Numbered from the stretch's first letter, positions 21,261 through 33,470 are shown. The stretch is 64,000 bases of DNA from Takakia lepidozioides (GCA_030704615.1 CM060732.1:35507053-35571052); one strand, 5' to 3'. Translations and numbers: made by a program. Notes: generated by a model from the letters alone, not told the origin.

Positions 21261-23211
21261 GACCGAAGGGACTCCCGGGCCTTCTCTAATGTGCGCCATT
21301 ACGAGGCAAGCACGACAATGCTTGTTGATTTAACGCTTTGGACCACGACAACGTCATTGTTAGTAGTATCATGCAACTTGTGGCTATGGTGTGGCAGGTA
21401 GACAAACACGGCTTCTAATGCACGCTTCAGGGCTTACCCTGATGCTGGTGACCGCACTGGCTACTCACTGCTTGTCGCGTGCCAGCTGTAGGGGGCAACG
21501 TTTGTTGTTTGTTCATAAGGTCCTTTGCTAATGAAAAAAGTTTTTAGATGTAGTCGGAAGAGATGTCAACCATAGTTCAGATTATTATGTTGAAGAGATT
21601 CTAGTAGACTCCAGCTTATCCCATTTCTGCAGGTGTTTAGGGAGAGAGGGGAGTGGTTTTTTGGTATGAAGCTTGTTGAGGTTCGGTTGCTTTTAGGGAA
21701 TCGGTCATGTTGGGATGAGGATGGTCGTCAGAGGTGGTCAGGCGGCCAAGTGTCTTCTGCATCATTCATTGTGGCACCTTGTAACATTGATTGAGTTTCT
21801 TTGCCTGACTCACAGTAATTGAACAGAGCACCACGGCTGTTTTCATCTCAGAGTGGTTTGAAGAAGGATGATCGGCATACGTTTTGGGAGTATCTAATAC
21901 TGTACTGCAGGGATGGTCAGGGTGGTTGCAGCTTGAAAACAATCTAGATGTACTGAAAGCTATGTGTTTCTCCTCCTGATTGTTTGAATGCTGTTATGGA
22001 AGGGTTCTTTTGGTTCTTCACATTTTGTCAGCTGATGAGACGTCAAAACCATTGTGACTGTTTTAAGTAAGGGGGAGGGGGGAACCAGACACTTGGGGAA
22101 CTGTTGTGGCTCTTGTCTGCAACAGCTGATGATGACAGAGGTAGTGTGCTGCTTATGTAAGCCAATGCTGTCATCCAAGATGGAAAGGGTTGGTGAACAG
22201 ATGTTCAGCTTGCAAGATTGGAGTTGGGAGTTCCGACATCTGTGAGTCAGTGAAAACTAGTAACTTTAGTTGTTTGTTGAGAGATTATGGAGAGTTGGCC
22301 AGGAATATTGATGTGCGCATGCTTTTTGTGTCCTCCTGAATACAGGGGTTGCTCCCTAGTCTGAATACGGAGACGCAGTCTCGTCTCTATAGCCATGGTC
22401 TGAAGTCTGAATTTCACATTACCGAGGTTGTGAACCAGGGGGTTGCTTGGGGTTGGTTGGGAGTAGCGGAGGGAGAGAGATCATCTGGTTGTGGTGGCAA
22501 GATTTGGTTTTCTAGTCTAATTGGACACCAATTTCTTATCACGGTTTTAATTTTCACATTTTGTTAGATCTCAGAGAGAATCTTATGGCCTTTGTAGCAT
22601 GGTGTGCTTATATGTTGGTAGGTCTTACTTTATCTAGTCGACTTCAATCTGTGGATCACCTTTGTGTTTCTAAGGTAGCAGCTGTATCCTGCAGTCAGTA
22701 ATCGTCTCTCGGCTTTGATTACTGACTGTTTGAGAATTTCTTCTAAGTTTTGTTAGTGCTTGCCATAGAATCTCTGCCAGGGGTATTGTTTCGGGCAGAG
22801 TGCAGCTATGTAGGTAACCCTGGCAAGATTAGACTATCCTCTTGAAAGACCTATGGTGCATCATGTGTTGGTGCAATGCACATGTTTATTGAGAAAGGGA
22901 AAAACATATTCATGTTGGCCTCCAGCATTACCATTAGGGATGGAATTGTAATCATCTTGGTCGAATCAAGCTTGTGGGGGCTTTTTCTTTCAACTTTTTG
23001 TTGCTGGCTCCCATCTAGTGGTCTTTCCTGTTTGTTGGGGCATGTGGAGATAAAATGTGGAAGATGTGTATTGAAATAGTTTGATGTCAGTATGTGCGTA
23101 CGGTTTTATTTGTACCTTGTCTATGTACATTGCGGGATACTTTCTGTGGCTGATTGCCACCTATGAATCTTCTTGATTTTTTCATAGGCCCTTGAATCAC
23201 TACTCCATTAG

Positions 23212-23270
23212 TTCCGAGAGATACAACAAAAATACCAGCAGAGTTTGAAAGACAGTTTAAATGTGCTCAG
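23212..23270 (+). other. Possible internal exon (coiled coil)
   Basis: Flanked by an acceptor (CTCCATTAG) and a donor (CTCAG then GTAATA), this 59-bp stretch reads FREIQQKYQQSLKDSLNVL. A possible 19-bp exon with good sites follows at 23,374-23,392. No further exons could be joined, so a real gene is unproven. Confidence 0.2.
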
Positions 23271-24547
23271 GTAATAGGGCATCTGAGAAGAACTGTGTTT
23301 TGGTCCATCCAACTCTCTCCAACACTCAATGAGAGCGCCTTCGGATTTGACTTCTCATTTGTGTCTTCATCAGCTACACCGCGAGGATGTCGGTAAGTAG
23401 TATGAAGTTACTGTAGTTCTGTATTGAGTTGTGATTGAGATCGCAATCTCTCTTGAAGATCAAGCTGATAAGACCCTCCAACATTTGAGAAGGCATAATT
23501 CCTTTCCTAATAATATCCTTAGCCATATTTAGGAGATCCTCCCCAAGAGAGCCAAAGTACTGGGGTCTTGGCCAAAAATGTTATGATATTTTGTCATTCC
23601 AGTGATGAAGCACATTGCAACTGCAGCTGCGACCTTCACTCATCAGGGAGGCTAGGTCAAATTGGCTGGGCTCAGAGCCATTCTCACTAATGGAGGAGCT
23701 GCAGAATCCCTGTATCCAGATTGTCAAGCTGCTCAAGTGGTCATTCTCTCTTTAGACATACAGTTGATAGGCCCTGACACCAGCTCTTGGAAAGCGGTGG
23801 CAGCAAATAGTTAATGCGTCAAGGAAGTCTGCAATACATGCCTTAAGACCTCATTGCAACTATACTCAGGTCGGCTTGGAAATCGAGGCAACAGCTTTTA
23901 TTGGTCATCAGATTAGAACACCAACCCCCTACCAACTAACAGGTAACACATTCCACATTCCCTACCCCACATATGCTGAGGACTAAGGTGAGAAAAGGTG
24001 CTGTCAATGAGAACTGACTTTCCAGATGTTTGATTATCTGATGGACGGTCCCAGCATTCAAATTCCCAAAATATCTAACTACATTCTACCTCTGCTTTAG
24101 CTATGGTTCACAAGATGGTAGCATATTCATCAATTAAAGAAAAAGTGGGTATGATGTGAAGAAAATTAGGAATGTCTACTAAAGTGAAAAAGCCCATACA
24201 ATTTTGATTAGGAAAAATCAACAACGTCAAAAAGAATTCGATTGGCATTTAAGGAGCTTCCTCAGACGCTTTTTAAAATGCATTAATACTACCACAAAGA
24301 ATCGGGACTGGCATGAAATATATGCTCCCGCATAATATCAATGTTGCCAAGTTTCTGGCAAATAAATCTCAAAGCTCTGGTGTTATTGGAGAATTGTACT
24401 CCATACTCGGTACAGTAAGGCAAAGAAAAACCCTTAACAGGCCATAAGCAGTTTAAATCACCAGATTTCTTATGCTTTCACCCTATGTGAATGACTATTT
24501 CAGTGTAAAGGTGTACCAGCCAGATGAGGAAATGGGGGACCTCTTTT

Positions 24548-27401
24548 CTATGGTTTTACAAACCTCCAGACCGTGCGCCCCTTGCTGATTTCATTTCCTT
24601 CCTGATTCCTGATTAGATGTATAAATTGCTCCTGTGGTGAATCTGCAGATGACCCAGATGCAGATGGAGAAATATCAGTCGATTCATTACATGCCTCAGA
24701 ACTGGCTAACGAGTCCACAATATCTCCCTTGCCAACTTCTCGGCGGTATTCAAGAGTTATCTTACTGATCTCATGAGTCTCCTTCAACTGATCAGGTATA
24801 CTCTGCAAGTAATTCCCCCACCCAACCACAGTAAATAGACGCCATAATTTCCATAAATTATCAGCAAACAAAAAAGCAATGGCATGATGCTGTTGCGTGA
24901 ATATAAAACTAGTCATGTCTCACCTGGAAAACGCTACAATTTGAGACATGCTACTGATTTGAAAGTGGATGAAAGCAAAAGTACAGTTTAGAAGGGGTGC
25001 ACATCGTTATGCATAAGGTCATGAAAAAATATTAGTAGCTATCTGGCAAGAAACGTCATAAGATACAACAAGAGCCAAAGCAGTTAAGCAGGAAGTACTT
25101 CACTTAGCAGGTGCTTTTAAGTGGCTATCTTACCATTGTCTAATATAGCTTTAGCCACAACACCAAAGGACAAGTGAGGATTAGCTACGCAAACAGAATG
25201 CCACAACAACGGGTAATCAATCAAAGCTCAAAATTGACCAGCTTGCACAAGTTTTTAATGAGGGTCATGACGAATGAGAAGTACCTCAAGAGTCCAGCTA
25301 ATATACCGGACGTTATTGACATGCTGGTTCATGTCTAAGTCTCTGTCAGATGACTGCACATACAGTTCAGAAACCACAGCTCAATGCCCTAAAAGAACAC
25401 TACATTGTCAATTACACGAACAGGCTGCATCAAGTTAGTACAGGACATCAAGAAACACCATTATGGATGCCGACAAAAAGTACACTTTTTTTCAGGCCAT
25501 GGCGGGGCACAACACAATGAAAACCTGGAAAGGTGTGGTTACAAATCTCACCTGAAGTCCTGACTTGTGAAACTCTGCACTACCGTTAAGCTTTGCAATT
25601 CGTCCAGAGCTTACTTTTCTTCTTTCTTCTGACAGAGCCCACCTGTCAAAAACAACATCAACATATCTTAGCTTCCTGAAATCAGCTAAGCCTGCCATAC
25701 TACGATTGCCAAATCATGAAGTTCACTGCTGAAGGATGGGCTTTACTCGCTGGTTCAGGCTCATGTAGAAGCTTTTTGAATTGGGTCAAGCAGATAAGCA
25801 TTCTATCCAATCCCTGAGAGACGTCAACCAAACACAGGCGAAGACAACACCAACATAAGCTTTCAGAGACCAGATCATCAAACACACCTTGGAGGATCTC
25901 TGACCCAAGGGGAGAATTCCATCCGAATTTTGTCAGTTATTCGTTCCATTGATTTGGTGTCCATGTTCATGAGTACCCAAGTGCTGGCAGCAGACCAATT
26001 TTGCATCATATCAGAATGGGAGAAGGAGAATGCAACAGATTACACCAACTACAACATGACTCTGCCAACCAGACAACAGAGCCGACCTACCAAAGTATGA
26101 GAAAGAATACAAGCATGGCTGAGAATCTTACTACATGATGAAGGGGAACATATTGTAACATCTCATCATTTCCAGTCTCTCATAGACAGTTACAGGAGCC
26201 ACTTTCCAAAAACTACTATAGAGAAGGGAAACTGCTGCCAATGTCTAACAAGGACAAAGGTCACTTTTCAGTCTGATATAACTAAGACTTGCTCCTAATA
26301 AGGAAAAAGAGCATCTCTGGCTCTGTCAGCGAGAGGGACCAAGTAGAGTAGCTAAGATTACTATGTGTCATCCATGATGGTTTTGGAAGATAGAAGCATA
26401 TAACGAATGTACCTCGTTGCAACTGCAATGACTTCACCAGTTTTCACATCCTTCATGGTCCAGTCCCTGCGAACCGCATTTCTCCCTTCCGTGCAAAACC
26501 AAGTGTCTATTTCCAGCAAATCCCGCCTGCAGACAATGCACATTGTCGCAATCAAATGCTCCCTTTTTTTCAGCATGATCCGGTGGTCAGTAAACCAACC
26601 TCAAAAACATGCCGTTAGCTAGAAATTCTGACCAGATAAACCCAGAGGACACTGTGATTGCAAACTCACCAGACAGGATATCGATCAACTTCAATGTGCA
26701 TCCGCGTTGTCACAGTTATAATCCGCTTCTCATTCATACCAGGGAACGCTCCAAAGTTAATCAATAAAACATGATTGCATGCAGCCTCCTGCAAGGAGTC
26801 CAATCACTTGTTATGCCCATGAAGCATACTGCTTCATTCAGAAAGACAGAACTTCACATTAGCTACGCTAGTCAGACGGGAAACCACGCCTCTCGAGAAA
26901 TCTGGTGAATTGAGAATGTGACACAAGTAGTACATCATCATCAAATGAGAGTCTGCGCCTTTTCAAGTGTAAACCACAAGGGTGTTTCTTTCGTCTGTAC
27001 AACACCTGCAGTAAAGATGAAAGCATCTCCAAAGAGGCAGTTCCTCGAGCTCCAACCTCAGAGAAGCGCACTACAAAGCGCTCCCTGTAGAAAGAACCGT
27101 TCTCTTGCAGCATACCAAAGCCAATGTAGTCATTAGACTGACTTCCAGCCACATCAGGAGAAGCTGACAAAGTGGATGCACCATTCTGGCCAATCGCGCT
27201 GTGCACAACCTGGATCTCCTCCCTCTGTGCTCGCCACACTGGCCTGGGTCCGCGAGCAGCCAGGTTGCACTTGCCGCTGCATTCACGCAACCCTAGCTTT
27301 ACCTGTCCTCTCACAATACCCGCCCTCTCATACCCTGCTGTTCCCACTGCACAATCGCCATGCCAAAAGCATTGCTGAATGGGCGCACTTCCTGCAGCCA
27401 T
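24548..27401 (-). CDS. Acyl-ACP thioesterase (FAT family), seven exons
   Basis: Exons (minus): 27,401-27,006; 26,788-26,670; 26,526-26,413; 25,983-25,888; 25,642-25,552; 25,353-25,285; 24,802-24,548. All introns are GT-AG and the phases join to a 1,140-nt frame (379 aa), the normal family length. The first 80 or so residues look like a plastid transit region, then GSFYRERFVVRFSEVGARGT, TTRMHIEVDRYPVWRDLLEI, RNAVRRDW, DMNQHVNNVRYISW and THEISKITLEYRRE, a double hot-dog fold. The enzyme hydrolyses acyl-ACP in plastid stroma and sets which fatty acids are exported. The Asp, Asn and His of DMNQH and the Glu of YRRE are kept, but the usual following Cys is Val. Whether it is FATA- or FATB-like is not decided here. 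An earlier in-frame Met exists at 27,551; 27,401 is chosen because the protein then starts with MAAGSAP. Confidence 0.93.
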
Positions 27402-28544
27402 CCCTTTCCAATCAACCTTCGACCACGCCTCCAACACCCCACGAGCTTGAATCGAATCCTGGCGAGAAAAAAACAACCTTTGATCACACCTCCAACCCAC
27501 AAACTTGAACGAATCCTGGCGGGAAGAAGACAACCTTGGATCCACCTCCAACCACCCAGCTTAAACGGGGAAAAAGACAATGCTGCACTTCCTTCCTTCA
27601 CCTGTCCGCTTCTACGTCCTGTGTCTCATGTGCGTGGGGTCCACGACGAGGTCAGCAGTCAACACTCTCTCTTCCTACACTGTAAACCCACAACACTCTG
27701 CCAAGCACCCACACCTCCGCAGCTCCTCTGCACTTCCTTCTCCCAAACAAAGCGCCATGTTTTCTTCTGCCATCCATTTTGGTGGTGGGACACTTTGGCT
27801 TGCACTGTGCAACCCTCCCCTCCCCAATCTCTTCCCCAAATTTCATATTCTCATTCAAACCCTAATACGTTAACCACTACCAGACAGGTTTACTGTGGGC
27901 CCAGTTCTTCCTATGGTTGAGTGGGACTTAACCCAGATTAGGCTTGTTATGCTGGATGCATTAGCATTCATGTAAGTAGGCTAGTGGTGATGGTTGGACC
28001 ACTTCATGGTTTATTTATTTTTTTCCAGATCATGGTTTCAATTGCACATGATGTGGAGTTGGAGGAGGCATAATCCCTAATTTTCTAACACCTACTATGA
28101 ATGAGAGAGTGGGAGTAAATAAGAGCCTCTTCCACTTGTGTGTAGTGTGTAGTCCCTCCCCCTCCTTTCAAAGGGGGGGTCTATGAACTAGGTAGAGCCC
28201 GGCGGGGCGGTGCTACTGGGGGTATCCTGTTCCTACCTGCGCTCCGAGATCCACATGGTCAAGGGAGGTAGGAATAGGATATGCCCAGTAGCTAAGCGAC
28301 ATGCGGGGCAGCTACAGGACGTAACGAACGCAGGCCCCACTCGAGCCGTCCCCTACTTTGTAAAATCAGGTAGGTACCTTGCTTTTTTCAGGTAAGGTAG
28401 CTGCGAAATCTTTGAATGCAAGAGAAATCAAGAAAGTGCTTTCTGTAGGTTGCAAAGCGCTTCACAAATGGCCGGTAGCCGGCTCACCTCTCCACCAATG
28501 CCAGATCGCTACGTAGGCGAGAGTTGGGCCCGTGCGCTACGTAT
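27402..28544. other. Gene-free spacer upstream of the thioesterase
   Basis: Contains the presumed thioesterase promoter and 5' untranslated region. The open frames on the plus strand (27,360-27,920) are antisense shadows or C-rich non-coding sequence. A hairpin lies at 28,212-28,292. No other gene seen. Confidence 0.5.
28212..28292. repeat. Compact 27-bp stem-loop
   Basis: The arm 28,212-28,238 (GCTACTGGGGGTATCC then TGTTCCTACCT) pairs with 28,266-28,292 (AGGTAGGAATAGG then ATATGCCCAGTAGC) with about one mismatch and two G-U pairs, and a 27-nt loop. The size and pairing are compatible with a microRNA-like precursor or a miniature inverted-repeat element. Confidence 0.6.
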
Positions 28545-28800
28545 AACTATATATATATACTAGTGTGGCCTGGTGGCATGCCGTTGAGCACATATTGTTT
28601 ATATTCCAGTCATTTCTCGTGATAAAAAAAACTTTAAATTCAATATCTCCTGCAACGTAGGCCCATATATTATGAAACCGCCTTGATGCATTCATACTCA
28701 TCGCGGCTTTTCAGCGGTATTAAGACCTCGGGCAGAGGCCTTGCGGTTTTAGAGATATCAGAGATCTCAACGACAAAACGAAACTAAACTAAACTAAACT
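28545..28800. repeat. Dispersed repeat family R1, copy 1
   Basis: Shares ACTAGTGTGGCCTGGTGG, TTGAGCACATAT and the conserved block TATTATGAAACCGCC with CCTTGCGGTTT with copies at 28,870-29,530 and 31,750-31,985. It ends in an AAACTAAACTAAACTAACT tail. It is non-coding. The short-repeat tail would suit a SINE or a LINE 3' end. Confidence 0.6.
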
Positions 28801-28869
28801 AACTAACTTGCGTAATATATAGACTAGTGCAAAGTGGCTCTTAGTTACGCCGGCCTGGGTCAGAGTCTT

Positions 28870-29530
28870 CTCTCTATACACTAGTGTGGTATGTGGCGTT
28901 GAGCACATATAGTACCGTCGTTGTATTAGATATACATATTCACATTTATGATCATGTATACCAAAAGACAAATGAAGGGCCAATATTTCAGGAAAAAACC
29001 AATGTTGGGCGGTCATTTGATTTTTTTCATAACCGACGGTTCCAGTTGCTTCAAATTTTAGAAAACTATTAACCTGCGGTTGCGGTTGTCAAATTTTTTA
29101 TTGCTAGATATAACGTGCTGGTTACGGTTACTTGCAAAAACCTCAAATAACCGACGGTTTTCATCAAATAACTGCGGGTGGGTGGTTCTTTAAGAGGTTT
29201 TTTGCTCAGTTATTTGAATGCGTGACCTCCGCCGGTTCCTAACTGGACCAGTTACTTCATTTTTTCACCTCCGCCGGTCATATATACATATACCCGGATA
29301 GGTAACCGCCGGGTCTTAGAGAGAAATTCAAATAACCGCCCAATACTGGAAAAAACCCAATTTGCTAGTTTTTGTGAATTTTCAGTGACAGAAAATACTT
29401 GATATTGATCTCCCACATCGCAAATCCAAAAATTATGAAACCATCTCAATTTGAGGGCTTTCCAGTGGTATGAAGACCCTTGGCGGAGGCCTTGCGGTTT
29501 AGGAAATCTCAATCACAAAACAAAACAAAC
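28870..29530. repeat. Dispersed repeat family R1, copy 2 (interrupted)
   Basis: Starts at ACTAGTGTGGTATGTGGC and ends at the AAACTAACTAACTAACT tail near 29,540. It is split by the hAT MITE at 29,000-29,348, so the MITE is the younger insertion. Confidence 0.6.
29000..29348. mobile_element. Non-autonomous hAT-type MITE with perfect 8-bp TSD
   Basis: Termini CAATGTTGGGCGGTCATTTG and its near complement CAAATAACCGCCCAATACTG. Flanking bases GAAAAAAC at 28,992-28,999 and 29,349-29,356 are identical, the 8-bp duplication expected of hAT transposition. The interior is non-coding and rich in AACCG/CGGTT motifs. It lies inside an R1 repeat. Confidence 0.85.
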
Positions 29531-29689
29531 TAACTAACTAACTACCTACTGGTCACCTTTCCTTGCTTAGTCATCAACTTCCCCATCAATCCTCTTATGC
29601 TTTTTAGGATTCATGTGATTGATCTTATTACATGTGCCTCGGATCCTTTTCCCCCTATTGTTGGTGTTCAGGATTGGTGTTCAAAGTCC

Positions 29690-30161
29690 TCTCTGATCGG
29701 GTTTGACAATTCCCCTTTGTCTAACCTAACCTTTAGTTTGACCCTGGTGAATGGGGCTGGATCTCTAGGAAGTCTTCATGTTCTCTTCCAAGCTGGCCTA
29801 CTCTCTTTTTTGTCTTTCCATACCTTGTTTTCACAAATGGAACATGAAGTGGGGCCCTCACATTCAGCTTCCATCTGATTGGACTCCGGAATGGAGAGAT
29901 GTTTGGCTTAAATCTTGCCCTACAAAGCTCTCATCCTTTCTCTGGAGGTTCACTCACAGGATCCTCCCTTTCGGCTCTATCATATCAGACCCACTCGTAC
30001 CTTGCAGGCTTTGCTCTTTTGGTTACATTGAAACTATGGAACATTGTCTCTTTCACTGTGATCTTGCCTCGTTCATCTGGTCTAAAGTCAGGGCGTTCTA
30101 CGCTCCCTGGCGGTCTCTGGCACATTTGGAAAGTAAGATGTGCTTCTTGGTTCGAGGGTAA
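29690..30161 (+). pseudogene. LINE ORF2 3' end (RT zinc-binding domain)
   Basis: The frame at 29,778-30,161 reads WTPEWRDVWLKSCPTKLSSF, LWRFTHRILPFGS, CRLCSFGYIETMEHCLFHCD and FIWSKVRAFY. This is the zinc-binding domain that follows reverse transcriptase in plant non-LTR retrotransposons (C-x2-C ... H-x3-C). The rest of ORF2 is absent, which fits a 5'-truncated insertion. Confidence 0.7.
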
Positions 30162-31745
30162 ATTCCCTTGCTTTAAATCTTCGTGAAAACATCATAACGT
30201 GTACCACTGACATTCCTGAAAATGACTAAATTTTGACTGCTGGCACATTACACCGCGGTGCATGGAAATGACATGTTGCGATGAAAACGTGATAATATTG
30301 ACGGATGATGTGGGCACCTCGACCCCATCCATCAGATGTTCGTATACCCTCTTGTACACTTCCAATTTTGAGCTTATGATACTAACTCGACTTCCATTTG
30401 CCACCATTTGATTTCCCCTCGTCGCATCCAGGGCGGGTTTGGTGTGTTTAATGCCTACTTCAGTGCTGCAGATGCTTGTATATATTTTTTGAAATTATTT
30501 ATATTTTTAATTTTAGAACAATTTATAATGAATGATATTTGTTTGTAAGAACTCCTTGTGGCCTCAAATTCAAAATTGGAGGACCTTGTAGCCATTTCAA
30601 GGACATGGCCTTCTCCCTTTTCAGCAGCTAAACATTTTTGGTAAAAGAACTATGTTTAAATTTTGAGGTTTAGTAGTACCAAAGTTTGGTGCCCCTAAAT
30701 CATGCATACCGCATAGTAGAAAATTCATATGAGAGTGGGTTTTTTTGGTTTTGCAGGTCTACTGTCATTTTGCATTCTTCCATAGCTTACATAAATATCT
30801 GAAACCCCGATAGGACCTTCACATGTTATGGTGTGAAAATTGACTCCTAAAGGACTACAACACTTTGGGATATTTGAACCTTGTACTATTCAAGACTCCA
30901 TAATGACCCCTTAAACTTGTCAAATCACAAAAACTTATATATGGGCATAACAAGATTTTCAAGGGCTTTCCAATGATATAATGTATATGTGGTTTCATGC
31001 TAAACTCGATATCCTAAATTTGGATCGATTGCGCCATATGTGTTGGAAAACGGAATGTGACATCCTTTTTGGGTCCTATTAGTGTGCTTTGACTAGGTTA
31101 CAAATTATTCTTAGATTTATGGATTGAATATATGAAAGCTTTGGGAGATTGTTCTATCAGCTATTTGTAGATGTTCTCAGGAAAAGCGCCTCCAACTTCT
31201 TGGTCACTTCAACTTTATTTAAGGCTAGAGGGACATCATCTGCTCCAGACAGGATGATCGTTGCACCTTCAGTCATGTTGTCCCGATTTTTGGTGGCCCT
31301 GCTAGCCCCTGACCATCTCATATGGATCAAGAAGATGACATCAAGTAGAAGCACAAGAAGAATCGAAATTCCAAGATCAAGACTCACCTTAATTTTCGAA
31401 CTCATTTGTAGTTCTCATTTGGCTTCTCCCTCTGTTCTTTCATTTCTCTCTCTTCTTTTTTTAGTTGCGTTGCTAGTTAGCTCCTCAGCTCTATGATGCA
31501 TAGAATGAACTACCCTTGTGGCGTTGTTTTTTTTAATGTCCCTAGGTCTCTTTTGTGCTAGGTTCTTTGCAGGATGAGCCCTATCAGCGTACCTTGGCGT
31601 TCTTATCTGCCTCTCAGTGTAGTGGTCACAAGGAAGTTTCCCTCGATTGTTGCGCCTCATGGCCCCGGCGAGGTTATTTTTTTCTCGTTCCTCTTACTAA
31701 TATGAGTTACAGGGCCTCCGTCCCATTTATTTTTATTTTAAAAAA
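30162..31745. other. AT-rich gene-free stretch
   Basis: No supported gene. The short open frames (for example 31,149-31,496) show no domain. The interval contains T/A-rich tracts and possible LINE 3' tails ending TTTATTTTTATTTTAAAAAA near 31,740. Confidence 0.5.
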
Positions 31746-31985
31746 AACTATTTTGCTTAATATATTGACTAGTATGGCCTGTTGACCATATATTCAAGGT
31801 CTTTTGCTATTATTCATGAATTTTCACTAACATAAAATACTTGGAACTCAATATCTCCCATATTGTAGGTCCAAAAATTATGAAACCGTCTCAATGCACC
31901 CCTACTCATCAAGGCATTTCCAGCAGTATCAAGAACCCTGGCGAACGCCTTGCAATTTGGAATAACTCTACGTACATACACTATA
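31746..31985. repeat. Dispersed repeat family R1, copy 3
   Basis: Same blocks in order: GACTAGTATGGCCTGTTG, ACATAAAATACTTGG, CAATATCTCCCATATTGTAGG, AAAATTATGAAACCGTCTC, GCCTTGCAATTTGG. More diverged than copies 1 and 2 and lacking the AACTAACT tail. Confidence 0.55.
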
Positions 31986-32654
31986 TCATATATGATGCCA
32001 AATGAAGCTATCGTAAATAAGAACCTCTTTCCCATGCGGGTACTGCCCCTTTTCAGGGGTGGGCTCTATCATAACCGGGACAATCACATCGTGGCTAGCG
32101 GGGGTTGGTATCCTGTGAGCACAATGTGAGCATGCTCACGTAAGCAGTCATGGGAGTTCTATGTTTTTAACCTCGGTCATTGGAGTTATATGTTTTCAAA
32201 ACGGAGCGTCAATTCAGCGAGGCAAAACCTTCACTAGTGTAGCTAGAAACCCTAAACCTATAGCGGCGGCGGTGAATTTCGCATTGAGAAATAATATGTG
32301 CTATGGGCACAAACTGAATTTTGCAATGAGAAATGATAGTTTAGGTGAATTTCGCATTCAAAAATGATATGTGCTGTGGGCACAAACTGAATTTCACATT
32401 GAGAAATAATATGTGATATGGGCACAAACCTAAGCAGCGGTGGGTTTCACATTGAGAAAAAACCATGCCTATAGGGTAACATGTTCATCAAGTATAGGGG
32501 CTACTTGTTTTCTATGTGTTAATTTCTCATAATTGTTAGTTTGGCCAATTTTATTTTGACAAAAATTCGAGGAATATGCCCTTGTGCCCACGTGCTACCC
32601 AACCTCCATGGCTAGCTCGCCACTTCAATCTTGTCTTTGTTGACATAAGACAAC

Positions 32655-32815
32655 CAACATGTAGCCCAGTGGTAATGGGTACATACCCCGTTGGATGTGG
32701 TCGTGGGTTCAAACCATGGTCTGGTGTGTCATGAAGGTGTCCACCTTTCAGCTGGAAGGCGTAGCCCTTGTGGTGAAGAGACACCATAATTTACGCTCCT
32801 TTTGTCTCTCTATAT
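32655..32815 (+). mobile_element. tRNA-derived SINE
   Basis: An RNA polymerase III promoter: A box TAGCCCAGTGGTAA (32,662-32,675) and B box GGTTCAAACC (32,706-32,715), spaced 44 bp start to start exactly as in a tRNA gene. Downstream is a non-tRNA body (AAGGTGTCCACC ... GAAGAGACACCATAATTTACG) and a pyrimidine/TA tail. No acceptor stem can be folded, so it is not a working tRNA gene. Confidence 0.75.
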
Positions 32816-33397
32816 ATATATTGACATAAGGGATGTGAGCGAAGTGATCGCTGTAAAATGCAAATCCGTCCCTTCTCAATAGAAGCAGGATTTTGGATTT
32901 GTGGATGGTTATCAACCAGACTGGTATTCCAATTACAACTACCAGCCATTTACCAACCTGGGTATAAATAATTTATTTTAATGTAATTAAAAATAAAGTG
33001 CTGGACAAAAACAACTTTCCCAAAGAAAATAAAACTCTGTTGCAAACGGCCTTTGCATTACATATACGTATTCTGTAGATATCTATAAAATCAAGAGAAA
33101 TCAATTAGGACAATTGGCTCCAAGTCTCATCGGCCCGAACTTCTTCTCATCCATCATATTGCATTTGAAAATCCTCTGATCAAGGAGAAACGAGGTGGCC
33201 AATGTCGGACCAACATGGCCGCATCTGCAATGAGGTTCTTCTCATCCATCATATTGCATTTGGGTAGAAAAAGTCCTTTGATCGAGGTCGCGAACGTTGG
33301 GAGTAAATAGTAAAGAGCAGGTGGTGAGGCGTAGGCTGGATGTGACATGTGCACCTGCCCAACATTGATTAAAAAGAAAACGATGACACAATTAAGT

Positions 33398-33470
33398 GTA
33401 AATTATGGTGTCTCTTCATCGACTATGGCCTTCCGTCGGAAAGTGGACACTTTGAACCCTAGATCACTAA
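33398..33470 (-). mobile_element. Truncated second SINE copy
   Basis: Reverse complement of the SINE body: AATTATGGTGTCTCTTC, GGAAAGTGGACACTTTGAACCC. The A and B boxes are missing, apart from a trace of the B-box end. It supports the element being a dispersed repeat. Confidence 0.65.

Larger units (their letters stand above)
20812..24547. other. Largely gene-free spacer
   Basis: I find no convincing protein gene in this 3.7 kb. It contains a GC-rich patch at 21,095-21,260 and one possible small exon (23,212-23,270). The last few hundred bases probably include the 3' untranslated region of the minus-strand thioesterase gene. Confidence 0.5.

Noticed and set aside
21025-21401. Gly/Arg-rich ORFs
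   Set aside because: They are direct translations of the G-run island, with no motif and low complexity.
26918-27920. Plus-strand ORFs opposite the thioesterase first exon
   Set aside because: They are antisense shadows of a well-supported exon or continue into C-rich 5' flank; no domain.
32655-32735. Functional tRNA gene
   Set aside because: A and B boxes fit, but no acceptor or anticodon stem folds and a truncated copy exists, so a SINE explains it better.
32551-32787. Minus-strand 78-codon ORF
   Set aside because: It is the antisense of the SINE body and promoter boxes.
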